DNA of 64,000 nt from Venturia oleaginea (Eukaryota; Ascomycota; Dothideomycetes; Venturiales; Venturiaceae), in the NCBI GenBank assembly GCA_013176395.1, contig JABMLP010000001.1, positions 2,232,001 through 2,296,000 on the forward strand, given 5' to 3'. Position numbers and translations under genes: made by a program. This document shows, one piece after another, positions 44,201 through 53,609 of this stretch. Each line of letters starts with the position of its first letter. The stretch's first letter is position 1. The notes beneath the pieces are model-generated. The model saw nothing but the letters and a program-made list of their open reading frames with translations, was not told the DNA's origin and did not search any database.

Positions 44201-45349
44201 AGTGTTACGTTGGAGGCTATGACTACAATGAGCGCCAAAGAGTGCGCGAAAAGGTTCTTACAATGCCACTATCGCTACCACGGATTTCCCATGGCATTGA
44301 CGTCGGACAGAGGCAGCAATTGGACAGGTCGTTTTTGGAGGAAGCTTTGCGAACTTACAAAGATTGAGCAGAGACTCTCTACAGCCTTTCATCCACAGAC
44401 CGATGGCGCGACCGAGCGTATGAACCAGGAAGTTCTACGCTATCTCCGCGCCTTCATCGCATACTCCCAACTAGACTGGCCAACGCTACTACCTACGGCT
44501 ATGTTAGCACTGAACAATCGTGACTCTTCAGTCACAGGGATGAGTCCATTCTATCTAACCCACGGCTACCATGCGGAACCAATCCAGAAAGTACAACGAA
44601 TCTCACCCAGTAACTCACCAACAGCCGATGCCGAGACCTTTGTGCAACGAATAGAAGAGGCACAAGAATATGCACAGGCAGCGATGGCCTGGTCCCAGCA
44701 GAAGATGGAGAACGACGCCAACAGGTCACGTCAAGCTGCCGAAACGTTAAAAAAGGGCGACAAAGTCTGGTTGAACCTTAGGAATATCAATACTCCGCAG
44801 CTATCAAAGAAACTGTCGTGGACGCAAGCCAAATACACTGTCGAGAACCAGATCTCCCCGATGGTATACGAGCTGGCTGACCTGCCAAGTGGTATCCATA
44901 ACCGTTTCCACGTTGACCTACTCCGCCGAGCCGCAACCGACACACTGCCCTCACAAGAATCCGATGATACCCAGCCGCCACCATTAGTGCCTCAAACCGA
45001 AGAAACAGAGGCTGAGTTTGAAGTAGAACGTATACTTCGCGCAGAGAAGAAACGGGTTGGGCGAGGCTGGGTTCGTCAGTTATTAATCAAATGGAAAGGC
45101 TATGCAGATCCCGATTGGCAGCCACGTTCATTATTCACAGAAGTCGAGGACTTAGACCGCTTCGAGGCAGAGTATGGCAAGGGCGACGGTGTCGGCGAAG
45201 ATATAGGAGCTCAAACAGGGGCCCGAAGAAACCGAGTAGCGGTGGCCAGCGCCTTCGAATCTGCTACAAGCTGGCAGAAGCGATGTATGGCGTTTGTCTG
45301 TTTGATTATCCCACCTACCACACCCTCTTTAGTCCTGCACACCCGGTAA
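41228..45349 (+). CDS. pol: Pol polyprotein of the gypsy chromovirus
   Basis: One open frame of about 1,370 codons, in -1 phase to gag and overlapping it by 37 nt. Domains in order: aspartic protease (FFDNGCLPYAAFSEK, with DNG where DSG or DTG is usual); reverse transcriptase (YPLPLIRETLRNLATARWYT, YMDDVLIWS); RNase H (LECDCSGYALGGTLSQ, IHDKELLAVIKSIEHWRGE); integrase with the zinc-finger residues (HVTGHPG, CDVCGR) and a D,D-35-E core (SIDFMTDLP, TSDRGSNWTG, ERMNQEV); and a C-terminal chromodomain (FEVERILRAEKKR, LIKWKGYADPDWQP). Chromodomains of this group direct integration to particular chromatin. A short insertion rich in CGGTC motifs (about 43590-43670) lies between RNase H and integrase. 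All catalytic residues are present apart from the noted protease variant. Confidence 0.94.
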   Translation, partial: LPTGSLIRVGKLATLVHRRARGSEVDVHGEDITKLPGIREIKAAKDRMESTPFLIDTLINGTSFTESFFDNGCLPYAAFSEKSVQTHRLPRIPIDTKQLALAKESHENGEDLRITHMTYATIDIDGRAERVYGYVVKGLSFPIILGKAWAERNWVRYIAAKRKLLIGQGSQRITVREKGWLEQNTKARDRLAHVRAACLVSGSVFAAIVGRAQRRLRRDGPDGTQVLAISMSDINKALSKLAERKQRKTEEEIRQEIPEEIAEHADAFLDDEDGEIAPHQEGRDHVIELIRDEQGREAEVPWGPLYGMSREELLVLRKTLSDYMDKGWIRASNSPAAAPVLFVRKPGGGIRMCVDYRALNRITRSDRYPLPLIRETLRNLATARWYTKLDVRAAFHRLRIKHGDEWKTAFRTRFGLFEWLVTPFGLAGAPASFQRYINGVLRESLDICCSAYMDDVLIWSDGDYLDHMVKVNQILAKLKTAGLRLDLSKCEFAVQEVKYLGFIITAGEGIKVDPEKVAAIKEWEAPVNVTGVRSFLGFANFYRDFIDNFSELSDPLIKLTRKAVAFVWNKEHENAFQVLKELFISAPILAHWNPDLDTVLECDCSGYALGGTLSQKDMKGKLRPVAYFSRKLTAAECNYEIHDKELLAVIKSIEHWRGELRSVAAPFKVLTDHKNLRCFMTAQRLSERQARWSLILSEYQFQLEFRAGKLAQRPDALSRRHQDMPHDKNDERLQGRVAQLIKDEWLPPLSERTTETIAIQALICPVNTPNTSNSTWDVIREPQQNAGLDGRHQLTAENGQHRSTTRYGQNRSVAKGCDLFEKPELQLLWDRAIAEDQSYEAIHTAIVTGERSFPPELKLSVQLPECEVDDHGAVTRRGILWVPDWEPLRTTLVQQTHDSHVTGHPGRDSTLAILSRSFFWPQQYKTVRQFVRNCDVCGRTGIWRDKKRGLLKPLPIPARFHSELSIDFMTDLPAEENGPKYLMVITDRLLKSVTLEAMTTMSAKECAKRFLQCHYRYHGFPMALTSDRGSNWTGRFWRKLCELTKIEQRLSTAFHPQTDGATERMNQEVLRYLRAFIAYSQLDWPTLLPTAMLALNNRDSSVTGMSPFYLTHGYHAEPIQKVQRISPSNSPTADAETFVQRIEEAQEYAQAAMAWSQQKMENDANRSRQAAETLKKGDKVWLNLRNINTPQLSKKLSWTQAKYTVENQISPMVYELADLPSGIHNRFHVDLLRRAATDTLPSQESDDTQPPPLVPQTEETEAEFEVERILRAEKKRVGRGWVRQLLIKWKGYADPDWQPRSLFTEVEDLDRFEAEYGKGDGVGEDIGAQTGARRNRVAVASAFESATSWQKRCMAFVCLIIPPTTPSLVLHTR

Positions 45350-45361
45350 GGAGGGGGGTAA

Positions 45362-45537
45362 TGTTATGGGCATGGCCCATGGTTGGTATAGGCTAAGAGC
45401 CTAAGCCTGATTGAGCCTAGTATAGAGAAAGAACCTCATTGAGGTTCTCTGTTTGTAGATACCTTCACTCTTTAACTGAATCTAAACAATCTTTGGCTAC
45501 GAGTATGCTGCGTCTTTCCAGCTACCGTCCCGTAATA
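45362..45537 (+). repeat. 3' LTR of the gypsy element
   Basis: Same 176-bp sequence as the 5' LTR, with no difference found by eye. It is followed by GGGAG, the right copy of the target duplication. Confidence 0.95.
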
Positions 45538-45701
45538 GGGAGAGTCGCAATTCGCTACTAACTGGTCTTTGTAAAACCATGAAACATGATTTAAATTCAT
45601 GTAACCTAGTCCAACATAGGGCGATCAGAAATATTTCTAAAAATCTCTACATCAATCCACGCCCATGAATACCAGTAATGCACAAATTTAGTGTCTGTAT
45701 A

Positions 45702-46407
45702 ACGTATTCGATCACCCAACCCGTCAGATCATCCAACCGGTCCAAATTTCTTGGCACGACCATCTTATATTACGACTCTTCAATTTCATCGCTATTAACA
45801 ATAGATTCTAAGTCCGTCGTGCTGCTATCTGACTCAAAAGATATCTCGATATCTTTTTTACAAGTTCGCGCATTATGCCCAGTTGCGCCGCAGTTCCCAC
45901 AGCGCCGTTGAGTTGGTCGGGCTGTTTCTTGATCACCACTACCACGAGCCTTCTTCGATCCCTGAGGCGCTACAGACGCCTCTGCAGCTGCCTGCGCTGC
46001 TGCAGTCCCATACTCTATAGTACCACCTTGCTGGATCCACTTCCTTTTGCGCCATTTTCGCTTCGTCATTACTGCCAATTGCTCTTCAAGCTCGCGGTTG
46101 CGCGCAACAAGTAGAGCGTTTTGGTGCAGCATCAATTCAGCGCCCTTGATAAGCTGGGAAAAGCCTGCCTGGGCAGTAACTGGATAAATGGGACTCTGAC
46201 GCGATCGGAGAGGGTTTGTTGTTTAACGTTGAAGGCGCTCGCAGCAGCCCGTTGGCTTCGGAGTTGGGCGGTATTCAAAGCTTGGATTGCAAGCTGAATT
46301 CTCCCTTCGTGTTGGAGTAGTAACTCATTACATTGTTGAGACATAGTAGAATAAGAAGAGTAGTTGGGGTCTTGGCAAATTTTGCCCGCTTGGGTGATCA
46401 AATATGT
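45702..46407 (-). mobile_element. 706-bp Fot1/pogo deletion derivative
   Basis: Ends ACGTATTCGATCACCCAA (left) and the reverse complement of ACATATTTGATCACCCAA (right) are imperfect terminal inverted repeats, flanked by TA at 45700-45701 and 46408-46409. Inside, a minus-strand transposase N-terminus (helix-turn-helix, AIQALNTAQLRSQRAAASAF) runs directly into its C-terminus (coiled-coil, basic stretch and the knuckle CGNCGATGHNARTC). The whole DDE catalytic core is deleted. Different TIRs show it belongs to another family than the element at 14829. Confidence 0.88.
45770..46342 (-). pseudogene. transposase remnant: HTH fused to C-terminal zinc knuckle
   Basis: The N-terminal frame starts at MSQQCNELLLQHEGRIQLAI (46342) and the C-terminal frame at about 46135 (MMLHQNALLVARNRELEEQL); they are in different phases. 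C-terminal features are a basic KRKWRKRKW stretch and one CCHC knuckle, typical of fungal pogo-like transposases. The catalytic domain is absent. Confidence 0.82.
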
Positions 46408-46409
46408 TA

Positions 46410-47192
46410 CCTAAAACGGCCGGTTACACGTGATACGTGCGCACTGACTCAATTTCCATCGCGTCCGTCAGTGCGATGCTCTCCGACCTCTCCCATCAAC
46501 TCCAACACCTTTCCATCAAATTCTCGTCAAGACTACTGTGTAGCTCAAACTCTGCGAAACTGACGCGTACGCCCCCACCCCCACACTTCCGACGAGCCGG
46601 CGCTAAATGCCAACAGCGACCACGGTACGCCCGTTGTCACCATCCTCATGCCAATACGCCAGCGAGAAGTTCAGATCCCCGCGAAAGCATCCCAGTCATA
46701 TCACTCTCATCTTCAGATCAAGGCAATGACAGCTCTTCCGAGCTTTGCCATGTCGGCACGACCGGTCATCCACGGACAAGTCTCCCATCTTAATAGTATG
46801 CTCATCATATCGTCTGGTCAAGAATTCTTGCCCTTGAATCGCAGATCCTCGTTGTAGCGTGCAGAGATTCGGAGAGACCCTGCAAATAATTCCTCCCGTG
46901 TGGACGAATACTTGCTTCGAGTATCTACTCACGTAGGCTCTTCGGCCACTCCAAATTCCGCTAATGCATCTTCGTGGTCCTCCTTGGGCTTGGAAAGGCA
47001 TTTGCAGTATGCCATGTGGCCCCCCAGAATTTGTATCACCCTACGATGGTGAAAACCTGGTGGAAAAGGCTGGGCACGCCAGGGTATCAGTCAGGGTTCC
47101 TTTCCATCACGTGTTATCGTACCCTCGTTTGGGCAGATCATGTCTTACTTCGAGCATTAGGTTGGTTGGAATTTTTCGTACGCATCGCATTA
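46410..47192. other. intergenic, no recognised gene
   Basis: Plus-strand frames at 46437-46793 and 46964-47326 are open but Ser/Pro- or Arg-rich with no family motif. Nothing else is seen. Confidence 0.4.
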
Positions 47193-47466
47193 CGAGGTCG
47201 GGTTCACAAAGGTCCGGACACTTCGGCAAGCCGACTCCACCCAAATCCAGCGGGATCCCCTCGATCTTCCTAATTTTCCTCACCTTTTACCCAACAGCAA
47301 CAGAAAGGGAGACTCTAAATCGATAGAAAGATAGTGTCTACCGAGGAGAATCTGTTACTACCCTTATTATCTGATTTGCTGCTTATCTCGTAAAGATATT
47401 CCAAGAAAAGCGTGTTTTCTCACCAAAAGTAAGCGAAGTGTTCGGACCTTTTAGAACCCGACCTCG
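47193..47466. mobile_element. 274-bp MITE-like element
   Basis: Inverted ends of about 34 bp are present: left CGAGGTCGGGTTCACAAAGG... and right the reverse complement of CGAGGTCGGGTTCTAAAAGG..., continuing to CACTTCG, with few mismatches. TA dinucleotides flank both sides (47191-47192 and 47467-47468). It has no coding capacity. Size, TIRs and TA duplication fit a Tc1/mariner-type MITE. Confidence 0.72.
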
Positions 47467-47953
47467 TAAGAATTCCATGACAGTGAGACAAGATTCCGAG
47501 GCTCGATCCTTTCGCTCCTCATTCTTGCCTGTTGCGATTCCTTTTCCGTCGTGCATGACTTTAGCGCTCAGATGCCTGTTGCGATTCCGATGCCGTCTAC
47601 CCTGTTTATGGATCATGCCGGAGGCTACTCCATAGCTCGCTTACCGACAAAACTTCCTTTTAAGACGCTATCCCGCGCCGAGAAGGCGATTCTGCAAGGA
47701 ACTACTCCACTCCAATTATCGTCTATTGGATTATAGTAGTACTGCTTGCGAGGAGAAGAGGTGGAGATTAGCCATTGCAGAAGTTGCCGAGTCGAAGCTC
47801 ATAAGACTACCGTTTTGACGCATAACCAGCCAAGAAGTCGATTACTTATATGCCTTGTTGGCTATAAAGAAGTGGTAACCCCTGTCCATTGGATCGACCA
47901 GATTCACTCCAACAAGTGTCAAACATTTACCAGCAACCTTACATTCAACCAAC
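47467..47953. other. 5' flank of the cutinase gene
   Basis: No gene is recognised. The MITE-like element ends 488 bp before the cutinase start codon, so it lies within the probable promoter region. Confidence 0.4.
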
Positions 47954-48714
47954 ATGAAGTCCACATTCTTCGCCCTGGTCCTGAGCGCGTTCACTGCCGC
48001 AGCTCCTATTCTTGAAGAACGCCAAAGCACTGGCATCATTGAGAATGAGTATACGAGAGGCGGATGCAGAGATATCATTTTCTTCTTCGCTCGGGGCTCC
48101 GCTGAAATTGGCAACTTGGTACGCTCAAATTGATCGTGCTTCAAACGGAACTCATCGCTAATACGCATGTCAGGGAAGTAGTGTTGGTCCTCCAACTTCC
48201 GATGGTCTGAAGAGCGCTTTCGGGAGTGCGCGGGTGGCAGCTGAGGGTGTGGACTATGGCGCGTTTCTGTCTACTAATTTCATCCCTGGTGGAGCCGACT
48301 ACGTTGGAATTCGAGTTATGGAGAGCTTGTTCGAGAGCGCGGCTTCCAGATGCCCGAACTCTGCCATCGTTGCAGGTGGTTACAGGTCAGTTTATTAAAC
48401 TTTCCTCTTTGTACTACTAGATTGACATTTGAAATAGTCAAGGGGCAGCTCTCGTTCACCGTGCCATCGAAGACCTGTCTGATAGCGTCAAGTCGAAGAT
48501 CGTTGGGGTTGTCACCTACGGCGATACCCAAAACCTCCAGGACGGTGGCCAAATCCCAAACTTCCCCAGAGACAAGGTTTTAATCATCTGTAATACAGGC
48601 GACGCCGTCTGTGCAGGAACTTTAACGATTTTGGAACCTCATCTTGATTATGCTAGACGTGTTCCAGAGGCGGTCAGCTTCTTGGCTGAAAAACTCAGGG
48701 CAGCTGGCAAATAA
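47954..48714 (+). CDS. Cutinase (secreted serine esterase)
   Basis: Three exons: 47954-48118, 48174-48385 and 48438-48714; product 217 aa. The second intron interrupts the active-site serine codon and the join gives GGYSQGAALVHRA. The signal peptide is MKSTFFALVLSAFTAAA, followed by a short propeptide. Catalytic triad: Ser near 126 (GYSQG), Asp near 181 (CNTGDAVC) and His near 194 (EPHLDY). Four cysteines, at about 38, 118, 177 and 184, match the two conserved disulfides. Cutinases hydrolyse the cutin polyester of plant cuticle, and related polyesters, outside the cell; the enzyme suggests a plant-associated or saprotrophic habit. No damage is visible although transposons lie close upstream. 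Confidence 0.95.
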
Positions 48715-51700
48715 GTGAAAGGGCATGTTGTTGGAGGGGGTAGTATCTGCGCTGGCGAAGTATTTCAATTTCGATTGAAGATACCGAGTTCCAGCTGATA
48801 TAATGGCATCAACACATAGTCGCTTTCTCATTTGATCACATTCTCATGGGGATATGGAGCGAGTCACTTAATCAAAAGAAAAGAAAAGAAAAGAAAAACT
48901 CAAACAATTTATGAACGTTTTTTGAACCTTTTTATACCGGATCTTCCTTGCGATATGCACGTCTTTTATGCGATTGCTGCGGCGATAGACACCTCCGAGG
49001 TCGAGGAACCATGCATTGAGTGATCAAATCTCCATAACAGTTCTCTACCGCCATACCAATCTTCACGTTCCCAAAATAGGTAACATCGCGAAAAGTCTCT
49101 CTCCCATCTTGTTTGTAGCGCGCACAGTCCGAGGTTGAACCCCAATGAAAACTCATCGGCTTTCTTGCTTGAGACGAAAACTACTTTCTTCATGGCAGTA
49201 TATATGCTCCCAATTCAATACTATTTATACCACTGAACGCAGCGGCACACGTGTTCGTCCCTCCTAGCGCGAAATCGCCCATGGTATGGCAGTCTTTCCA
49301 CCCGGTGCTGGATTATTTGTTATATAAAATATCTGAGAACATTTCCCTCTCATTGGATTTGTGGCTCTGGGGTTTATATCTTAGATATTCAATGAAAATG
49401 GATACTATATGCATTTCAATACACTCCTCTTTAACTAGTGTGATAAGAAATATGGTGGACGGCTATGCGTAAGAACGAGGCTAGAAAAAGTATACATGAC
49501 CTGTATGATTGCGACGGCCCTAGAATGTACAATATTGAAACTGAAGATTTGAAAAAGCAAGAGATTTGGAGCAAAGATCAAGTAGTTGGAATAAGAATAG
49601 ATTTTGCTCTGTGATTGGCTGTATGATCCTTATTGCAGCAAGACACAGCCACATCGGCCATTGGATTCGGAGATCTGAAGGCACAATCTCCGATCAGCAA
49701 GTCCTTCAGCAAATTGACCTCTTGAAGCTCGCAATCTTCCCGCGACAGGTATGCGACAAATTGCCCTTTCTCCAAGCTCTTGACAGCGACTAACATACCT
49801 TAGATCGCTTCGGATACGAATACCAAACGAAGGACTGCGAATTTCACCGCAGCCAGACAACCACGACCCCTCCAAGCTCTTGATGGCAATGGTTAACTCA
49901 TTTTGCAGGTTTCAACGTTGCGAGATGGACGAAGGTCGAAGCGGAGACTCGAAAGACAGGTCTTGCGTCAAAAACGTCTCTTTTAGCCCCCGAATTCTTC
50001 AAACAAGGAATGGAACTACTCCTTTCCAAGCTCTTGCCATAGATAACTTCATTTCTCAAATTCAAATAACGAGTAGTTAGATGTGGCGCCAGGATAGTCT
50101 CTCCGAGCTTGGTATCTTCGTGTTGCTGTTCGGCTTTGTTGGTGTGTTGCACTGATGTTTGCTTACTGATTGACTTCGCGTTTTGGTTTGGACGTGAATG
50201 ATGGCGTTGCAGTATGATTTTGTCCTCGGAGGTAAGTAGTTGTCTCGACTTTTTCTGCTACGGCGCCATCGTGTTGGATTTGAGTGTCGTGGTGTGATTT
50301 TGTCGTTTGAGTTGTCCGTTAGCCTGTCTTTCCTTGACAAGACTGGTATGCTCATCAACGATATTATTGTCGATGTCTGTGACCTGACGAGATTGCTCCA
50401 GCAGTGTCCAGCATTATATGATATGAATACGCAGCGTGATTGCAGCGCGAGATGCCGGTGCAAATGGAGAACAAGACTCCAAGTTGAGATTCGACACAAA
50501 GCGCAATGCGAAATTCGAATTTCCAAAGTTGGGGGGGGATGGAACGGTCATAATATATAGTGCTTACGATGAGACCTCGCTTTGACATCACGCGGGCCAT
50601 GGTTCCTCAAGAACCAAAGCGAGGCAATATGATCAACTCGCTTTGAAGACGTCGATAAAATTACAACATTTTTGACATTCCTGCCTGTACTAGCATACGA
50701 TCTTCCTGTGGCTTCGAAGCTTCTGGCGATGCGTCAAGAGATGGCCCATTTCCTGTTGAGATAAGCTTTGAAGGACTCGATCAGGTATGATAGCACAGCC
50801 AGGAACACAAAAGCAGATAACTTGGGGCAAGAGAGTCAAACGTTTTCCGAATGAGATGAGTTCCGACTGCTTATTTGACAAACCTTTGACTTGGATAGAA
50901 TACTTTCACTACAATGCCTCATCAACCACTTGTCCCTTCAGCCAAGATGTATCGAATAACTCCACCACGGGCTCTTCAAATTGGCTGTCGACGCGCAGAA
51001 TCCCCAATCATGACCTATGATTTTGATTAAGCACACTGATTTCCAATCCTTGCTATTGCTCTCGATTCGGTTCTCGACTGTTCGAGGCGTCGCATCGGAA
51101 CTCTGGTACAGCGAATAGGTCATTGATTTACGCTTCGTATGGGTGTGGACAGCATGATTCGTAGATGGGCAACAACATGGAAGAAATGATAAGAATGGAT
51201 GATGAAGAACGAAAACGTGAAGGCGTTAAAAGTGAGATCTGAGAAGACACTGAAGCTAAAATGGGCCCCAATTTCCATCACATCACACTCACTTGATCTG
51301 CTTTGATCTGCTCTTCGCCGACTTCTCCACTATACCTTGACGCCTGTTTCCTTTGCCGCACAAGATGACTATCCTTCTCGCTTCAATCGTCCCTCTTATC
51401 ACGATAAACCAAAGCGAGGTACCAACAAGCAGAATTCTCAAGCCCAAAAATTCCTCAGCTGACACCGTGCGACGCGTCCGAAAGGCATCGGTTAGAAATG
51501 TGGCTGCAGATGGGACGACGCGGTGGGTCTAGGAAACATGAGCCCAAGCGGTGTACATCACAGGCAAGATAAGGGATTGGCAGGTGTAAAATACGCTGAC
51601 GGGACGTCTCGTAGCCAACATAAATCAAAAGCATGTACAACATCTATATCTTCTCCGATTCCCTTGTCTCTCGAATTCCCAATTGCATCCACCCTCCCGT

Positions 51701-51751
51701 TTAAGCAATCATTCACTCCCACTCCCAATCACACCCACATCCCTAAACACA
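48715..51751. other. 3-kb stretch without a recognised gene
   Basis: It contains an AAAAG microsatellite at 48873-48897, the 12-mer TCCAAGCTCTTG three times at 49771, 49871 and 50025, and a cluster of CTCGCTTTG motifs at 50576-50645. A minus-strand frame at 48966-49193 starts MKKVVFVSSKK but shows no family features. Other frames overlap and are featureless. A decayed gene on the minus strand at 49570-50150 is possible. Confidence 0.4.
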
Positions 51752-52200
51752 ATGTCCACAGACCCCCCATCCAATTCCAAACCATCAAAACCTACTCAGG
51801 ATCCTGCCACTGCTCCGCAAACACCTTCAGTCCCCATCTCCCCACCCCTCGAAGACCCAAAAACAACTGTCCTACCCTGCAACTGCTCCATCTGTGCCAA
51901 GATTGGATCTCTGCTGTTCTTCGTCCCTGCTGCGAGTATAAATTGGATCAACGGTACCATCACGCCCTGGCCCATCTACCTCCTTCCTATATCGAGCCAA
52001 TCCTAACATCCGCAGGCGGCCCCACCACCCTAAACCCCCTACGCCTTCAACAAAGAGATCTTAAACCACTCCTTTTGTCCCACTTGTGCTGACTCCTTCC
52101 TAGCCCGTATGGGCGATACAGTCGGTTCAACGTGCGCAGCCTCGACGGAATCGATGTCGATAGTTTGAAGCGAAAGGATTATGACGGAAAGAACGCTTGA
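51752..52200 (+). pseudogene. GFA-family (glutathione-dependent formaldehyde-activating-like) gene, broken
   Basis: Pieces of one Mss4-like fold protein lie in three frames: TYSGSCHCSANTFS (frame of 51523), then PPLEDPKTTVLPCNCSICAK (frame of 51752), then YAFNKEILNHSFCPTCADSF and VRSLDGIDVDSLKRKDYDGK to the stop at 52198-52200. CHC, CNCSIC and FCPTC are the conserved zinc-binding cysteines of this family. At least two frame changes and an internal TAA separate the pieces, and no set of introns repairs them all. Products of this family bind zinc and are annotated as S-hydroxymethylglutathione-forming enzymes, though many have other or unknown roles. Confidence 0.72.
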
Positions 52201-52655
52201 AGGGGAGAAAAGAGAGGCGTGGCGCGAATGGTTAGGAGTAAGATTGGAATGGTCTGCTGCTAACGAGAAGTCGCTTTTCGGAAGCCGTTTGTAAAGCCCG
52301 AACTGGTACTGCGAGATTTCAGACAGCAGAGGAAGTAATTTTGCCCAAGATTGGTCCCTCGCGATATTCTCTTGGACATGTCAGACGGCGCCCGAACTCA
52401 GAACCGATCGTGCCATGATTACATTAATTTATTGAATCTGCTGAGACATGGAGTGTCTCTGGGGTATATTGTACAAACCAATTTATACAAAGTAATGGCT
52501 CCCGTTCGTGTGTATGCCATAAACGCCTGTCCTGTAGTATCATGCCCAGAAAAACCGTTCGCTGTGTGTACGCTATGCTTTCGGTCCTGCCGTATGTTTG
52601 AACGCCCCAATCCCATGCTGTTTTTCATTCCCTCATTACTGGTCTCTTGCAGTGC
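52201..52655. other. intergenic, 3' flank of ROT1
   Basis: No gene is recognised; open frames here are short shadows. Confidence 0.4.
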
Positions 52656-53609
52656 TCAACTCACATACATCAGGACACCTCCTATGCCCATTGTGCCGAC
52701 GCCCAGACCGAAGCACCACAGGCGCTGGGTATCAATCCATGTGTCTGCGGCTTCTGGTCCATCGATTTGTTGTCCCAAGGCCCTCTTCAGCCTCTCCTTG
52801 GTGCCAGATTTGGCCGCCACGGTCGCAGCTGGGTGAAAGGCAGTTGTAGGAAGCATCTGAGGGGGTCTGTAAGCGAGATACATCGCGGGTATAGGAGAGC
52901 CGTCAAAGCGGTAGAGGTTGAGGCGCTGAATGTTGTGGTAGGGGTCGACTAATTGCTCGTATTTCTGCGCAATATTAGCAAAGTAATTCGCGATCCTCGA
53001 CTCGACATTAGCATGAGGAATCCCTGGCGATTTGAAGATAGCTATGCCAGAAACAGATGGAATATGTATACAGAATTCATGATGTAATTTTCTGCTCACC
53101 TTGAAGACTTCTGCTTGTTTGTACTTGGAGTAAATCGAGCTGTCATAGTTGCAAGGATCTGAAGAGAGTTGTCGTCCGTCTTCAGCAATGGGTGTTAGGA
53201 CTAGGGAGCCGTTGTCAAGCTTCTGATATGTGCCGTGCTGCCATTGCATGATTCCTTTCGGACATGCAGGATCCACAGCTGTTAAAACAGTCAGCCTTTC
53301 GACCCCCTCCTGCTCTGTAAAGGGGCGTGCATACGGTTTGCAATGGCGCGGTAATATGCCTCCTCGTAGAAACCGTCGTCTGTAAAAGAGTAGGATATGC
53401 CTGGGTGCGCTGGCTCGATCAATGCGTCTTTGGCGACATCATAAAAGCCCTGGATAGTATTAGATGATAGTTTGGTGCGTGTGGACAGGGCGGGAAAGGC
53501 GCACTGGACCAGTGAAGGTGCTGTTTGACTTGGTCGACCAGGTTCCAACAATCGAATCAGACTGAGCGAGGGCCAGTGGGGCAATTGTTAGCACCGCGAG
53601 GCTTTTCAT
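52656..53609 (-). CDS. ROT1: ROT1-like ER chaperone required for cell-wall synthesis
   Basis: Four exons: 53609-53505, 53449-53335, 53278-53100 and 52964-52656; product 235 aa. Joins give [29 protein letters not shown] and [15 protein letters not shown], all in register with Rot1 proteins. The signal peptide is [16 protein letters not shown]. Core motifs are [29 protein letters not shown] and [11 protein letters not shown], followed by YRPPQMLPT. One C-terminal membrane segment ([20 protein letters not shown]) anchors it. In yeast, Rot1 is an essential ER membrane protein that acts as a chaperone in protein folding and beta-1,6-glucan synthesis. The third intron is long (135 nt) and contains no in-frame stop, so retention would add 45 residues. 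Confidence 0.93.

Larger units (their letters stand above)
39960..45537 (+). mobile_element. Ty3/gypsy chromovirus LTR retrotransposon, apparently complete
   Basis: A 5,578-bp element has two 176-bp LTRs that look identical by eye and a 5-bp target duplication, GGGAG (39955-39959 and 45538-45542). Between the LTRs lie gag (40161-41264) and pol (41228-45349) in a -1 relation. Pol order is protease, reverse transcriptase, RNase H, integrase, chromodomain, which defines chromoviruses of the Ty3/gypsy group. A purine-rich tract (AAGGAGGGGGG) precedes the 3' LTR. Uninterrupted frames and matching LTRs point to recent insertion; the copy may be active. Confidence 0.95.

Noticed and set aside
46437..46793. 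118-codon Ser/Pro/His-rich frame after the pogo derivative
   Set aside because: Low-complexity composition, a competing overlapping frame and no splice or motif support.
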